Shown here: piece by piece, positions 1 to 9,357 of the stretch | Position numbering within the stretch: the first letter of the stretch is position 1 | Layout of the letters: the number at the start of each line of letters is the position of its first letter | From: Planctomycetota bacterium | GTDB lineage: Bacteria; Planctomycetota; UBA1135; GCA-002686595 | Assembly: GCA_020853575.1 (NCBI GenBank) | Contig: JADYYP010000057.1 | Location: 1 to 64,000 of the forward strand | Length of the DNA stretch: 64,000 nucleotides | Direction of reading: 5' to 3' | The notes under the pieces: generated by a model | The model's database searches: none | What the model saw: the letters and a program-made list of their open reading frames with translations, nothing else | What the model was told of the DNA's origin: nothing | Made by a program: the position numbers and the translations under genes

Positions 1-37
1 AAGCTGTTCCATGCTTCGTTGCCGGCGCGCCTGAAAG

Positions 38-65
38 ACGAAACGACGCCTTGGCGTCGTTTCGT
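38..65 (-). terminator. Intrinsic-terminator-like hairpin
   Basis: A perfect 11-bp inverted repeat (ACGAAACGACG / CGTCGTTTCGT) surrounds a CCTTGG loop. It lies 65 bp past the stop of the leftward secreted-protein gene, followed in that direction by a short T-rich stretch (TCTTTC). The stem is strong but the U-tract is weak. Confidence 0.6.
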
Positions 66-129
66 AGGAACCCCCCGAGCTCGCGCGGACGCGCGAGCGC
101 TGGCTGAAGGTGGTACCGCGCTCAGCGGC

Positions 130-1689
130 TCACGGCGTGACCGTCAGCTCGAGCGCGTCCGACAGGTTGGTGGTTTTCACTGCGCTGGGGTCGCGGTACC
201 ACGCCTGCGCATACACCTTCTGACCGGCCGAGAACGGGGCTCCGAGCGCGCCGGGGTTCGCGCCGTGGAACGTATTCCAGTTCTGCGTCATCGCTCCGTT
301 GCATTGGCCCGGAGTGCCGCCGGTGTTCTGGGAGTTCATGCGCTGCGTCGGCGCCTTGACGCACAGGAAGCTCGTGCTGCCCACGCCCCATTGCTGCGGC
401 GTGAAACCAGAGTTGTTGATGCCGTAGAAGATCAAGCTGGTCTTCTGTCCATCGACGCCGGAGACGTCGATCGAGCAGGCATTGGCGAACGTCGCGCTCG
501 GCTGCGCGGTGGCGCTGATCGTCGGATTGCAACCGTTCGTCGACGTGCCCGACGTGCAGTACGTCACGGGGCCGGCCGGCGCGCAGTTGTAGCGCAGCGT
601 GCCGTTCAGCACGCGCGGCGAGAAGGGCGCGCCATCCCAGGGCACGTTCTGCGCGGCACCGCAGCTCAGTGTCATGTCGGCATTGGTGAAGATCTGATTC
701 GCACCGTTGCCGTTGGTGTAGGTGTGGCCCGCGTTGCCACTGGTGAAGATCACCGTCACCCCGTGGTTCCCCGGTGCGAGGTGGAAGTCCGGGAACTCGG
801 CCAAGGTCGGCTGGCCGAGGCCGGCGAGCACTCCGCCGCCCGACGCCTGCAGCGTCCAGACCGCGGAGTTGCCGGTGTTGCCGACGTAGGTCGTCGGGCA
901 GGTGTAGATGTCGACGGTGAAGTTCTGGCCCACGCTGTCATCGCTGTGCAGGTCGATCTGAGACAGATCGATGCCCGCGGGATTGACCACGTTGAGGTCG
1001 AAGAAAATCTGTCCGCCGTTCGAGCCGCCATTGCCGCCGAGGTAGGGCAGCGCGTCGAGCTCGGTTCCGTTGCACGGAGTCGGGGGCGGCGGCGGAGGCG
1101 GCGGGGGAGTGCCGAAGCACACTTCCCACGAGGTCAGCGTGCCGATGTCGCCGCCGGCCCAGTCGTAGATGTAGAGCTTCCACGCTCCGGTCTGCGGGAC
1201 GACCGCGGACAAGTCGACGTTGTTGATGGCGTTGGTTCCGCTCGGCCAGGTCCCGAAGGCTTGCGAGTAGGAGCCGGGGTTGATCAAGGTCGTCGTGCAC
1301 GCGGGGAAGGCGGTCGTGCCCAGACCCGTGCAGGCGTAGTCGCCCGACAGGTCGCAACCGCCGCCCGATTGATTCCACAGCATGTACTTCACGCCGGCCG
1401 GGTCCTCGAGCACGAACGAGAGGTCCGCGCCGTAGGTGTGCGCCATGCCGAGGAACTTGACTTCGGTGACCGCGGTTGCGCCCGCGGGGATCGAAGTGAC
1501 GTTGAACGTCGCGCTGAACTCGAACGGAGGCAGCGTCGTCGGGTAGACGCCGCCGCCACCGGTGCCGGATGTCGGGAACGCGCCGCCGGGACCACCGGTT
1601 GCGCAGCCGAGCGTGGTTTGGGCGTGCGCGCTCGAGGCGAGCAACACGGCCGCGAGCGACGCGGCCGCTGTGAAGACGATCGATCTCAT
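130..1689 (-). CDS. Secreted protein with P-domain-like module and YCT C-terminal domain
   Basis: This is a 519-residue exported protein of unknown substrate. Residues 1-23 form a signal peptide ending in AHA. Residues 45-192 resemble a proprotein-convertase P domain (homoB-type beta-sandwich), with the late motif GAWKLYIYDWAGGD and a paired-cysteine loop. A run of nine prolines follows near residue 193, then a beta-rich middle domain. From residue about 376 there is a C-terminal domain beginning YCTSGTSTNGC and ending LELTVTP, homologous to the end of the protein at 6865-8097. The ATG at 1689 was chosen because AGGAG lies 7 nt upstream and the signal peptide starts there. P domains usually accompany proteases, but no protease domain is visible, so this may be a binding or structural surface protein. 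The gene is monocistronic with a hairpin downstream. Confidence 0.8.
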   Translation of the reverse strand: MRSIVFTAAASLAAVLLASSAHAQTTLGCATGGPGGAFPTSGTGGGGVYPTTLPPFEFSATFNVTSIPAGATAVTEVKFLGMAHTYGADLSFVLEDPAGVKYMLWNQSGGGCDLSGDYACTGLGTTAFPACTTTLINPGSYSQAFGTWPSGTNAINNVDLSAVVPQTGAWKLYIYDWAGGDIGTLTSWEVCFGTPPPPPPPPPTPCNGTELDALPYLGGNGGSNGGQIFFDLNVVNPAGIDLSQIDLHSDDSVGQNFTVDIYTCPTTYVGNTGNSAVWTLQASGGGVLAGLGQPTLAEFPDFHLAPGNHGVTVIFTSGNAGHTYTNGNGANQIFTNADMTLSCGAAQNVPWDGAPFSPRVLNGTLRYNCAPAGPVTYCTSGTSTNGCNPTISATAQPSATFANACSIDVSGVDGQKTSLIFYGINNSGFTPQQWGVGSTSFLCVKAPTQRMNSQNTGGTPGQCNGAMTQNWNTFHGANPGALGAPFSAGQKVYAQAWYRDPSAVKTTNLSDALELTVTP

Positions 1690-2181
1690 GGAATGGCTCC
1701 TGATGGTTTGGGGGAGGATGTGCTGTGGCATTCTCCGTGGCGCGAGGCCTCACACCTGCCGCAGCTCGGTGAATCGTAGCTGGCTTTCGCGACCCGTCAG
1801 GGGGGCTGGACTTCTTTTCCGCCGGCCATGAGATCGCACTCGGCCCCGAGCAGCGCGCCGCGGCGCCGATTGGCGTCGGCAGCGGAAGAAAGCGTCGGGA
1901 TCCGCCACGAAACGCTGCTCGCGCGCCGAGCGCGCAGGAGCAGCGGACGATCCCGGGACATCTTCCGCGCGCCGCGCTTCGTCGCCGGCGAGCTCGGCCC
2001 GGGGCGCGCCCGTCGTCGCCCTGGTTCCGGGCGATCGAGCTCCAGCGCGCGCCGGCGGACGAAGTCGAGCTCGACGTGGATCGAGGTCGAGGAACGCGAG
2101 CCCAACGCGGCTCCGAGCGCGGTTCGCGAAAGCTCGAGAAGCACGTCGACAATGGGCGACGACCGCCGTCATGCTCCCCCA
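1690..2181. other. 492-bp divergent intergenic region
   Basis: The stretch separates two divergent genes for secreted proteins. The reading frames through it are arginine/alanine-rich and look like GC-driven shadows. No hairpin, repeat or convincing sigma70 hexamer pair was found. It presumably holds both promoters. Confidence 0.5.
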
Positions 2182-4019
2182 ATGGACCTGCGCTTGCTCG
2201 CATTCGCGTTGCCGTTGGCGTCGATGTCGCTCGATGTGCTCGGGCTTCGTCCGGGAGAGAGCGAACGCACGGTCAGCGCGCGTCCGCCGTACTCGTCCAA
2301 CCTCGCGTTCGGCCGCGTGATCGACGCCGTCAGCGGCGCGCCCATCGCGGGCGCTTCCCTCGAGGCCTGGACGGAGGATTGGGACAGCGCGGGCGCGGTC
2401 GTCGATCGCTCGAGCAGTGCTGCGGACGGCAGCTTCGCGCTGCGCCGCGAGGTCGAGTCCGTGCACGCGGAGAAGGTTCGGGTGCGTGCGTCGGGTTATC
2501 GCTCGAACGTGGTCTCGTTCTCCGACCTTTCCGAGGAGCTGGCGCTCGTTCCGGGCATTGCACCTCTCGTGCTGCGAGTCGTCGACGTGCAGCGCCGGCC
2601 GATCGCAGGGGCGACGTTGCGCACGCATCAGACGTGCTCGCACGCTCCCTCGGCGTGCACGGCGACGAGTTCTTCCGACGGAGTGCTCCGCGTTCCCGAT
2701 CTCCCGCCGCTCGACGACTTGGGCGAGCTCCAATTGCACGCACCGGGCTTCGAGTCGCTCTACGACCTCGACATCGAGGAGCACTCACCGGCGACGGCAT
2801 CCGCGATGTCTACCTGGCGCGCCGCGCACCCGCGCGCTTCGAGGTACGGGGGATCGACGGTGCGCCGCTCGCCGGAGCGCGTGTGCGCAGCGGATCCTCA
2901 CCCGAGTGGCACGCGCGCATCGCCGATGCCGCCGGACAGGTCGAGTTCGAGTCGCTGTTCGACTCCTCGCTGTACCTGACGTTCCGCGATCGCGACCGTG
3001 ACCGCGTGTTGTACTCCGGTCCCGCGCCGCTGGAGCTCGTCCCCACGGTGCGCGTCGACGCCGACGACCCGCCGGCCTTCGAGTCGAGCTCGTTCCTGAA
3101 GCTCGAGCACGCGGGCGACGAGCGGCCCGACGTGGTGGCGCTCCACGAGCTCGGGTGGAACGCGTCGTCCTTCGGCGAGCACGAGTTCCCGCCGGGCAAA
3201 GTGCGCGTGATCGCCGGTGGCGCGTTCAGTGGCTTCGAGCGTTTCGAGCGCCAAGTCGAGCTCGCGGCGGACGTCGACGTCGTCCTGCGCATCGAATGCC
3301 GGCGCGAGCCGCTGTTGCGCTTCGGCGCAAGCGCCGCGCAGGTTCAACAGATCGTGGTCGAAGCGGGCGGTGAATCCACGCGCGTGTGGGGCGAGTCCGA
3401 TACGGAGATCGCCGTGCCGGCGGGGCGTCCGTTCTCGCTCGTCGTCTTGTCGGCGCGCGGCGTTCAGGCGCTGCAGCAGCCTGGAATCACGCGGGACACC
3501 GAGCTCGACCTGGCGACGCTGCCGTGGATCGAGAGACGCGTCGATCTGCGCGCGGAGGAGAACGCCACGGCGACGCTCGCCTTCGTGCTCGATCCGAACG
3601 TGGGCTCCGCGACACGCATCGTGCTGCGCGGACCGTGGGGACGATGGGACGGCGACGACGCGCGCTTCGCGAATGGGGTGGCTCGTGTGCCGCCGAAAGT
3701 CCCGTTCGAGGCCTGGATCGCAGCCGAGGGGCACGCACGCCGCTGCGTGATCGGCGTCACACCTGCCGCCGGCGAGAAGGCCGAGATCGACGCTCGGCTC
3801 GAGCCCCTGGCACAGCTCGCGTTGGCCGGCCCGATCGCCTGGGTGCGCGACGGCCAAGAATGGCTCGACCACGACGCTGCGACAGCGGGCGCGCGCTCGT
3901 TGCACTGGGAGGCACGCGCGGGCCCGCACACGCTCGAGGTGGCTTTGAGCGACGGTCGGCGCGTCGAGATCGAGCTCGCCTTGCGCCCCGGGGAGCGCCG
4001 CGAGCTCGAGCTCCGTTGA
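2182..4019 (+). pseudogene. Secreted carboxypeptidase-regulatory-like protein, frameshifted
   Basis: Two reading frames together encode one protein of about 610 residues. The first (ATG at 2182) opens with a hydrophobic leader and a regulatory-like beta-sandwich (motif GRVIDAVSGAPIAGASLEAW), then a second repeat ending near IEEH at about 2784. Protein-like sequence then continues in the -1 frame (GDGIRDVYLARRAPARFEV) to the stop at 4019. The first frame runs on as non-protein-like sequence to 2979. One missing base at about 2785-2790 would explain this. Downstream residues keep the same pattern (IDGAPLAGARVRSGS), a third repeat. Such domains are carbohydrate- or surface-associated beta-sandwiches. 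Whether the defect is a real mutation or a sequence error cannot be told here. Confidence 0.65.
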
Positions 4020-4029
4020 TGCGCGCGCT

Positions 4030-5346
4030 TCAGTGAGCCAGGTGTTCCGGCGTGCTCTTCAGCGGCGGCCGGAAGAACGCGAACAGGAACAGCGCCGCGG
4101 CCAGCGCGACGCCCGAGGGGACCAGGAACAGACCGTGGTAGTCGACGACTTTCGCCGAGTCGGTCATCGCGGTGCCCAGCTCGGTCCACACGAAGTTCGC
4201 GACGAAGGGCCCCAGGCCGAGGATCAGGAAGTTGAACAGGCCCTGTGCGCTCGAACGCGCGTCCTTGGGGAAGAACTCGTCGACGAAAATGTAGACCGTG
4301 GCGAAGAAGAACGCGTAGCACACGCCGTGCAACACGTTGATCAGCACCACGATCGTCGGAGAGGGCGCGAACGCGAACACGGCGAAGCGCGCTGCGTGCC
4401 CCAGGACGCCGAGCGTCATGGTCTTGCGCCAACCCAGACTCTTCAGCACGAATCCCAGGAAGGCCATCGTGCCGATCTCGGCCACCTGTCCGATCGACAT
4501 CACCGGCATCACCCAGTTGCCCGGGATGCCGACCTCGGGGCTGGTGAGGAAGCGGCCGGTCCAAATGAAGTAGCACTGGTGCACGGCGGCGTCGAAGAAC
4601 GTGACGGCGAACAGCACCGCGACATACGGCACGCGCAGCAGCTTCATCGCCTCGAGCCAGGCGAAGGTCTCGCCGTTCTTGTCCGCGGGCTTGGGCGGAG
4701 TGTGCGGCAAGGACAGGCTCAACAGTGCCAGAGCCAGTGACGCGGCGCCCGCGGCCATGAAGGTGTAGCGCGTCGCTTCTTGGAACGCGGCGCCGCTCTT
4801 GCTCGTGCCCAACGCTCGCCCGAGCCACTCGATGAAGCCGAGCTCGCTCAGCGCCGGCACCTGGCTCCAATCGACCAACAGGAACACGAACGGCCAACTC
4901 GCGGCGATCCATCCGATCGTGCCCCACAGGCGCACCTGACCGAACTCCTTCTGCGCGTCCTTCATCGCGGCGAAAGCGATGCCGTTGGTGATCGAGATCG
5001 TCGGCACGTAGAACAGCGAGTGCACCAACATCAGGCCGAAGAACGGCCAGAAACTCGTGGTCCAAGCCAAGGCTAGGATCGACAGCCCGCCGACCAAGTG
5101 GCTGAACGCACAGAACTTCTCGGCGGCGAAGTTGCGGTCGGCGAACTGCGTGCTGAAGAACATCGCCGTGAACGAGGCCAGCGCGAAGGCATTGAGGATC
5201 CAGGCCTGCTCGCCGTCGTCGAAGCCCAAGCTCGGCAGGTATCCGAAGATCAGCGGCAACCAAGCGCCCCAGATGAAGAACTCGAGGAACATCATCGCGG
5301 ACAGGCGGCCGCGGTAGCTCGTGGCGGTGGGCGCGGGGGCATTCAT
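4030..5346 (-). CDS. MFS transporter, nucleoside:H+ symporter (NupG-like) family
   Basis: A 438-residue polytopic membrane protein with about 12 hydrophobic segments. The N-terminus (SAMMFLEFFIWGAWLPLIFG), the VRLWGTIGWIAASWPF stretch in the first half and the long loop before residue 230 match the Nuc_H_symport branch of the major facilitator superfamily. E. coli NupG and XapB in that branch move nucleosides with protons. Planctomycetes carry many such paralogues, often beside sugar-metabolism genes, so the real substrate may be a sugar or nucleoside. The ATG at 5346 was chosen because the upstream residues are arginine-rich and non-conserved. It converges on the frameshifted gene with a 10-bp gap, and lies downstream of the sialidase-like gene on the same strand (162-bp gap), so co-transcription is possible. 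Confidence 0.8.
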   Translation of the reverse strand: MNAPAPTATSYRGRLSAMMFLEFFIWGAWLPLIFGYLPSLGFDDGEQAWILNAFALASFTAMFFSTQFADRNFAAEKFCAFSHLVGGLSILALAWTTSFWPFFGLMLVHSLFYVPTISITNGIAFAAMKDAQKEFGQVRLWGTIGWIAASWPFVFLLVDWSQVPALSELGFIEWLGRALGTSKSGAAFQEATRYTFMAAGAASLALALLSLSLPHTPPKPADKNGETFAWLEAMKLLRVPYVAVLFAVTFFDAAVHQCYFIWTGRFLTSPEVGIPGNWVMPVMSIGQVAEIGTMAFLGFVLKSLGWRKTMTLGVLGHAARFAVFAFAPSPTIVVLINVLHGVCYAFFFATVYIFVDEFFPKDARSSAQGLFNFLILGLGPFVANFVWTELGTAMTDSAKVVDYHGLFLVPSGVALAAALFLFAFFRPPLKSTPEHLAH

Positions 5347-5508
5347 GGCGGAGCGGACTCTCCTGGGCGAGCGCGGCGCGCTCTGGAGCGGGCGTGGGAT
5401 CGAGCTCCCCACGTTAGCGCGTGCGGCGTGGGCCCGCGAAGTCCTCGCATCCACGCGCTGCGGGGCGCGCTCGATTTTTCGAGGTGAAAGCTGTGCGCCC
5501 GGCGTCGG

Positions 5509-6606
5509 TCACCGCGCCGCGAGCTGGTCGAGCTCGCTCAGGCGGAAGTGCACGCTGACGATGTAGGGCGCCTCGCCCTCGGCCCAATGACCATAGGAGG
5601 TCGCCACGAACGTGCCATCGGCGAGCACCTCGAGTCCGGGATATCCGCAGTCCCAGCGGTCGCGATTGTCCATCAAGCGCACGCGGTACTGGCCGTCGCC
5701 CGAGCGCGCGAGGTCCTCGTAGCGCCCGACCCAGGCCACCCAGTCACCTTGGGTCGCGCTCTCTCGCGCCATGTCGCGGAAGCTCACGACCAAGCGTCCG
5801 TCGGGCGCGTAGGCGGCGACGTGGCGATCTCCTGTGAGCGCGCTCGACACTTCGCGCGGGGCGCTCCACGTCGCGGCTTCGTCGCGCGAGAACATGACGT
5901 GCGAGTTCTTCGCTCGACGGTTCTCGCGCAGCAGCATGGCGAGCTCGTTCCCCTCCGGCGAGCGCACCACGCCGGGTTCGCACAGGTGGATCTCCGAGCC
6001 GCTCCACACGCTCGCCGGCTCGCTCCAGGTCAGGCCGCCATCGTTCGAGCGCGTCTGGTAGAGCGTGAAGCTCCCGCTGCTCTTCCCGCTCGCTCGAAAG
6101 AAGCGCCCGTCGTCGTGGAAGAACGCGCTCGAGCTCCCGTCCTTCATGCGCACCACCGAACCCATGGCGACGATGCCGCCCCAGTCGCCCAGCGGCGCGA
6201 GCTCGCTCCAGGTGCGGCCCTGGTCCTCGGAGTGCGCCATGCGGCAGGGATGGAGGCCGGAGAACAGGACCAAGCGTTCCTTGCCCTGCGTGTCGGCGAT
6301 GCGGTGGATCGTCGGCGTTTCGAGGCTCGATTCGAAGCTCTTCGGCAGCGCTTGGCGCTCGCTCCAGGTGCGTCCGCCGTCCAGGCTGCGCTTGAGTTGG
6401 ATCGCGCCCTTGCCGTGCCCCTCGGGGTACACGCACAGGATCGTCCGACCGTCGGCGAGCAGGACCGTCGTCGGATGTCCGAGATACTGGCCGGCCTGGC
6501 GATCGACCGTCACTTGCCGCGCGGTGTCGTGCGCCAGGTCGAGAGCGCGCGGCCCGGGCGGCGTGGAGGGGACACTCTGCGCGAGCGCGAGGAGCAGGAT
6601 CGACAT
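5509..6606 (-). CDS. BNR-repeat exo-alpha-sialidase-like protein
   Basis: A 365-residue six-bladed beta-propeller of the sialidase/neuraminidase superfamily. Four Asp-box-like motifs are visible (SLDGGRTWS, SEDQGRTWS, SNDGGLTWS and the degenerate SRDEAATWS). It has the signature segments YLGHPTTVLLADGRT, GLHPCRMA, HLCEPG, LLRENRR and YIVSVHFRLSELD. This BNR_2-type family is common in Planctomycetes and Verrucomicrobia and is usually annotated as exo-alpha-sialidase, although few members have been tested. The start at ATG 6606 follows GAGAGGGAC and gives a short leader (MSILLLALAQS) that may be a signal peptide. It shares its strand with the downstream MFS gene. True sialidase activity is an inference, because the arginine triad cannot be assigned with certainty by eye. 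Confidence 0.7.
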   Translation of the reverse strand: MSILLLALAQSVPSTPPGPRALDLAHDTARQVTVDRQAGQYLGHPTTVLLADGRTILCVYPEGHGKGAIQLKRSLDGGRTWSERQALPKSFESSLETPTIHRIADTQGKERLVLFSGLHPCRMAHSEDQGRTWSELAPLGDWGGIVAMGSVVRMKDGSSSAFFHDDGRFFRASGKSSGSFTLYQTRSNDGGLTWSEPASVWSGSEIHLCEPGVVRSPEGNELAMLLRENRRAKNSHVMFSRDEAATWSAPREVSSALTGDRHVAAYAPDGRLVVSFRDMARESATQGDWVAWVGRYEDLARSGDGQYRVRLMDNRDRWDCGYPGLEVLADGTFVATSYGHWAEGEAPYIVSVHFRLSELDQLAAR

Positions 6607-6864
6607 GTCCCTCTCGTACTCGCGGCGGAGGTTCGGCGCCACATTCGGCTGCGCGTTCGGGCCTCGACGTCCGCTCCGGCGCCCTTGCCTCGCGACTCGA
6701 CCCGCCGCGCGGGAGCATGGTATGCGTGCGCGCCTTGGGCTCGCTCCGCGTTCGGCGCGACCGAGGGCCGTGGCCGCACGTCGTCGCGAGAAAGTGCCGA
6801 TTTCGTGCACCGATTGAGCCCCCGGCGTCACCAGTGGTGGCAACCCTTCGATGGAGCGACTTCA

Positions 6865-8097
6865 ATGATCCGACCGTTCTCGAGTGGACTCTTGCTGGCC
6901 ATCGCGTCCGTCCCTTCCGCGTTCGCCAATGAGATCTGGTATGTCGACGGCTCCGCGTCGCCGGGAGGAAACGGCTCCGTGGGTGCGCCCTTTCAGACCA
7001 TCTCTGTCGCGGTTGCCAACCCAGCACTCCAGGAGCTCGACCGCATCGAGGTCGCGCCGGGCGTCTACGACGAGCGCTTCACGCTGTGGAAGGACGTGGG
7101 GATCGTTTCGGCCGCCGGACCGCTGCGCACGGTGATCCGTGTGCCGGATGCGTCGCCCGACGGATTGGTCGTGGTCGGCAACGCGCGCGCGAAGCTCTCG
7201 GGCTTCACGGTCACCGGCGCGGGAAGCTTCCCGAGCTACTTGATCGGAATGCAGGGCGGCACGCTCGAGCGCTGCATCCTGCTCGGTCCCGGCGGCCCAT
7301 TCGGTGGCTTCGCGACGGGCGTGTCCGGCACGGATGCGACCACGGTTCGCAACTGCACCATCACCGGGTTTGCCACGGGAGTGACCCATCCGCACACCTG
7401 GCCGTCGCCGACGGTCGTCAACACGATCGCCGCGGGCAACACGTGGGATTTGGAGGCTACGGTCGTGTCGTTCAGTTGCTACGGCTCGGGCTTCGGCATT
7501 CCCCCCAACCAAGGCAACATCGTCGGCGCTCCGAGCTGGTTCGATGGTCCCGGCCGTGACTTGCACCTGCTCCCAGGCTCACCTTGCATCGACGCAGGCG
7601 AACCGGGGCATCCTTTCGATCCCGATGGTTCGCGGGCCGACATCGGCGCGCTGCCGTTCGACGCCGCGTGGGCTCCAACCGTGACCTACTGCACATCGAA
7701 GGTGAACAGTCTGGGCTGTGTGCCCTCGATCGGTTCGAGCGGAACCGCGAGCGCGAGCTCGACGCAGCCGTTCCAGGTGTTCGCTCAACAGGAGCTCAAC
7801 CACAAGAGCGGCCTGCTCTTCTGGGGTTTCGCGCCGAAAAACCAGCCCTACCAGGGCGGTTGGCTGTGCGTGCACGCGCCGCTGCGCCGCTCGGCTCTGA
7901 TGGACTCCGGCGGGAGCAGTGTGGGCAACGACTGCACGGGCGCATTCACCTTCGACTTCAACGCGGAGCTGCGCGCGGGCAACGATCCGCAGCTCACCCC
8001 CGGGCGCGTCGTCTACTTCCAATTCTGGTCGCGCGACGGCCAAGCGAGCTTCAACTCCCATCGCACCGATGCGCTGGCCGTGACGCTCTTGCCATGA
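6865..8097 (+). CDS. Secreted parallel beta-helix protein with YCT C-terminal domain
   Basis: A 410-residue exported protein. After a signal peptide (residues 1-21, ending SAFA) comes WYVDGSASPGGNGSVGAPF, the opening of DUF1565/right-handed beta-helix proteins. Helix rungs follow (LSGFTVTGAG, VRNCTITGFATG), then the closing PGSPCIDAGEPG and DIGALPF typical of choice-of-anchor polymorphic repeats. From residue about 275 the domain YCTSKVNSLGC...LAVTLLP matches the C-terminus of the protein at 130-1689, including SGG-N-CTG and the VY-Q-W-RD segment. The ATG at 6865 has GGAG 8 nt upstream. It probably acts at the cell surface or outside; beta-helices often bind or cleave polysaccharide, but no catalytic residues can be assigned. 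Confidence 0.8.
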   Translation: MIRPFSSGLLLAIASVPSAFANEIWYVDGSASPGGNGSVGAPFQTISVAVANPALQELDRIEVAPGVYDERFTLWKDVGIVSAAGPLRTVIRVPDASPDGLVVVGNARAKLSGFTVTGAGSFPSYLIGMQGGTLERCILLGPGGPFGGFATGVSGTDATTVRNCTITGFATGVTHPHTWPSPTVVNTIAAGNTWDLEATVVSFSCYGSGFGIPPNQGNIVGAPSWFDGPGRDLHLLPGSPCIDAGEPGHPFDPDGSRADIGALPFDAAWAPTVTYCTSKVNSLGCVPSIGSSGTASASSTQPFQVFAQQELNHKSGLLFWGFAPKNQPYQGGWLCVHAPLRRSALMDSGGSSVGNDCTGAFTFDFNAELRAGNDPQLTPGRVVYFQFWSRDGQASFNSHRTDALAVTLLP

Positions 8098-8413
8098 GCG
8101 CCTCGAAGAGCGCACGGGGAGCTCTCTCGCGCTCCGCCCGCGTGCGCGTCCGCCCGTTCGCTCGGCGAGGTGCCCCATGACGCGGCACGCCAATGCCTGG
8201 AGCGAGCCCGTTCACGCGACGGGACCTTCGTTCCGCGCCAACGCTCGAGCGCGTGAGGACTCGACCGCGAGCACTCGACCGAGACCGATCGGCCGAGCGC
8301 GCTGGCGCGCTGCGCCGTAGCCGCTATCGTCCGGCGTCCGCGGTCAGCAGAGCGACAGCGCTGTCGCCCGTGACCGTCCCGCGGTCCGACCTCGAGCTCC
8401 CGCGACTCCACCG
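8098..8413. other. 316-bp intergenic region
   Basis: No gene with protein-like composition, tRNA, repeat or clear terminator was seen between the beta-helix gene and rnhA. Open frames here are arginine-rich shadows. It should contain the rnhA promoter, but no confident hexamers were found. Confidence 0.5.
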
Positions 8414-8941
8414 ATGCACGCCCGCGATGCCAACGCCACGTTCACCACGATCCACACCGACGGTGCCTGCCTCGGCAACCCCGGACCGGGTGGCTACGGC
8501 GTGGTCATCGCTCACCGCGGTGCGCGGCGCGAGCTGAGCGCGGGCTTCCGGCGCACGACCAACAATCGCATGGAGCTCCTGGCGGCGATCGTCGGCTTGG
8601 AGTGCTTCGACGCGCGCACCGCGATCGTGCTGTACAGCGACTCGCGCTATCTCGTCGACGCCGTCGAGAAGGGCTGGGCGCGCAAGTGGCGAGCGAACCG
8701 CTGGATGCGCAATCCGCGCGAGGCGGCGGTCAACCCCGACCTGTGGGAGCGCATGCTGGCGCTGGTGGAGCGTCACGACGTGAGCCTGCGCTGGGTGCGC
8801 GGCCACGCGGGGAATCGCGAGAACGAGCGCTGCGACGTGCTGGCCACGGGCGCCGCGCGCGGAGCGCAACTCGAGATCGACGTCGGCTACGAGCAGGTTG
8901 GCGTCGCGCGCGCGGCGCAGCGCGAGCTCTTCCGAGACTGA
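8414..8941 (+). CDS. rnhA: Ribonuclease HI
   Basis: A 175-residue type 1 RNase H, which degrades the RNA strand of RNA:DNA hybrids during replication and R-loop removal. The carboxylate set is intact: Asp in IHTDGACLGNPGPGG, Glu in NNRMELLAAI, Asp in LYSDSRYLVD, and Asp in ERCDVLA. The catalytic-loop His sits in VRGHAGNREN. The basic-protrusion region GWARKWRANRWMRN is also present, which places it with E. coli-type RNase HI rather than the shorter archaeal form. It is slightly longer than the E. coli enzyme (155 residues), with an extra C-terminal tail. No clear Shine-Dalgarno precedes the ATG. It lies 74 bp before the mutarotase gene, with no functional link apparent. Confidence 0.93.
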   Translation: MHARDANATFTTIHTDGACLGNPGPGGYGVVIAHRGARRELSAGFRRTTNNRMELLAAIVGLECFDARTAIVLYSDSRYLVDAVEKGWARKWRANRWMRNPREAAVNPDLWERMLALVERHDVSLRWVRGHAGNRENERCDVLATGAARGAQLEIDVGYEQVGVARAAQRELFRD

Positions 8942-9015
8942 ACGGCTCGGCGAGCGGCCTCGACCGTGGTCGGCGGAGCGCGCCGCGCATAGGCTGTGCG
9001 CGCAGGAAATCCGCG

Positions 9016-9357
9016 ATGCAGCGCCATGGTTCCGTGATCCGTATCGCCCCGGGCAAGCTCGACGAGTACGTGCGCTTGCACGAACGCGTGTGGCCCGCCG
9101 TGCTCGCGCGCATCTCCGACTGCAACATTCGCAACTACTCGATCTTCCTGCGCGAGCTCGACGACGGGCAGCACTACCTCTTCAGCTATTTCGAGTATGT
9201 CGGCAGCGACTTCGCCGCGGACATGGCGCGCCTGGCTGCCGACCCGCAGACGCGCAGGTGGTGGACCTTGACCGAGCCCTGCCAACAGCCTTTGCGCTCG
9301 CGTGCGACCGGCGAGTGGTGGGCGAGCATGAAAGAAGTGTTTCACCATGATTCGTAG
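9016..9357 (+). CDS. rhaM: L-rhamnose/L-fucose mutarotase (RhaM family)
   Basis: A 113-residue protein of the RhaM (DUF718) dimeric ferredoxin-like fold family, which interconverts alpha and beta anomers of L-rhamnose; some relatives act on L-fucose. Key segments are YVRLHERVWPAVLARI (catalytic His), CNIRNYSIFLRE, LFSYFEYVG and the C-terminal tryptophan cluster RRWWTLTEPCQQPL...GEWWASMKEVFH. The ATG at 9016 has AGGAAA 5 nt upstream. The gene overlaps the next (GH95) gene by 11 bp, which implies translational coupling. The fucosidase-type neighbour suggests that the sugar processed may be L-fucose released by that enzyme, rather than rhamnose. There is no signal peptide, so it acts in the cytoplasm. 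Confidence 0.85.
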   Translation: MQRHGSVIRIAPGKLDEYVRLHERVWPAVLARISDCNIRNYSIFLRELDDGQHYLFSYFEYVGSDFAADMARLAADPQTRRWWTLTEPCQQPLRSRATGEWWASMKEVFHHDS

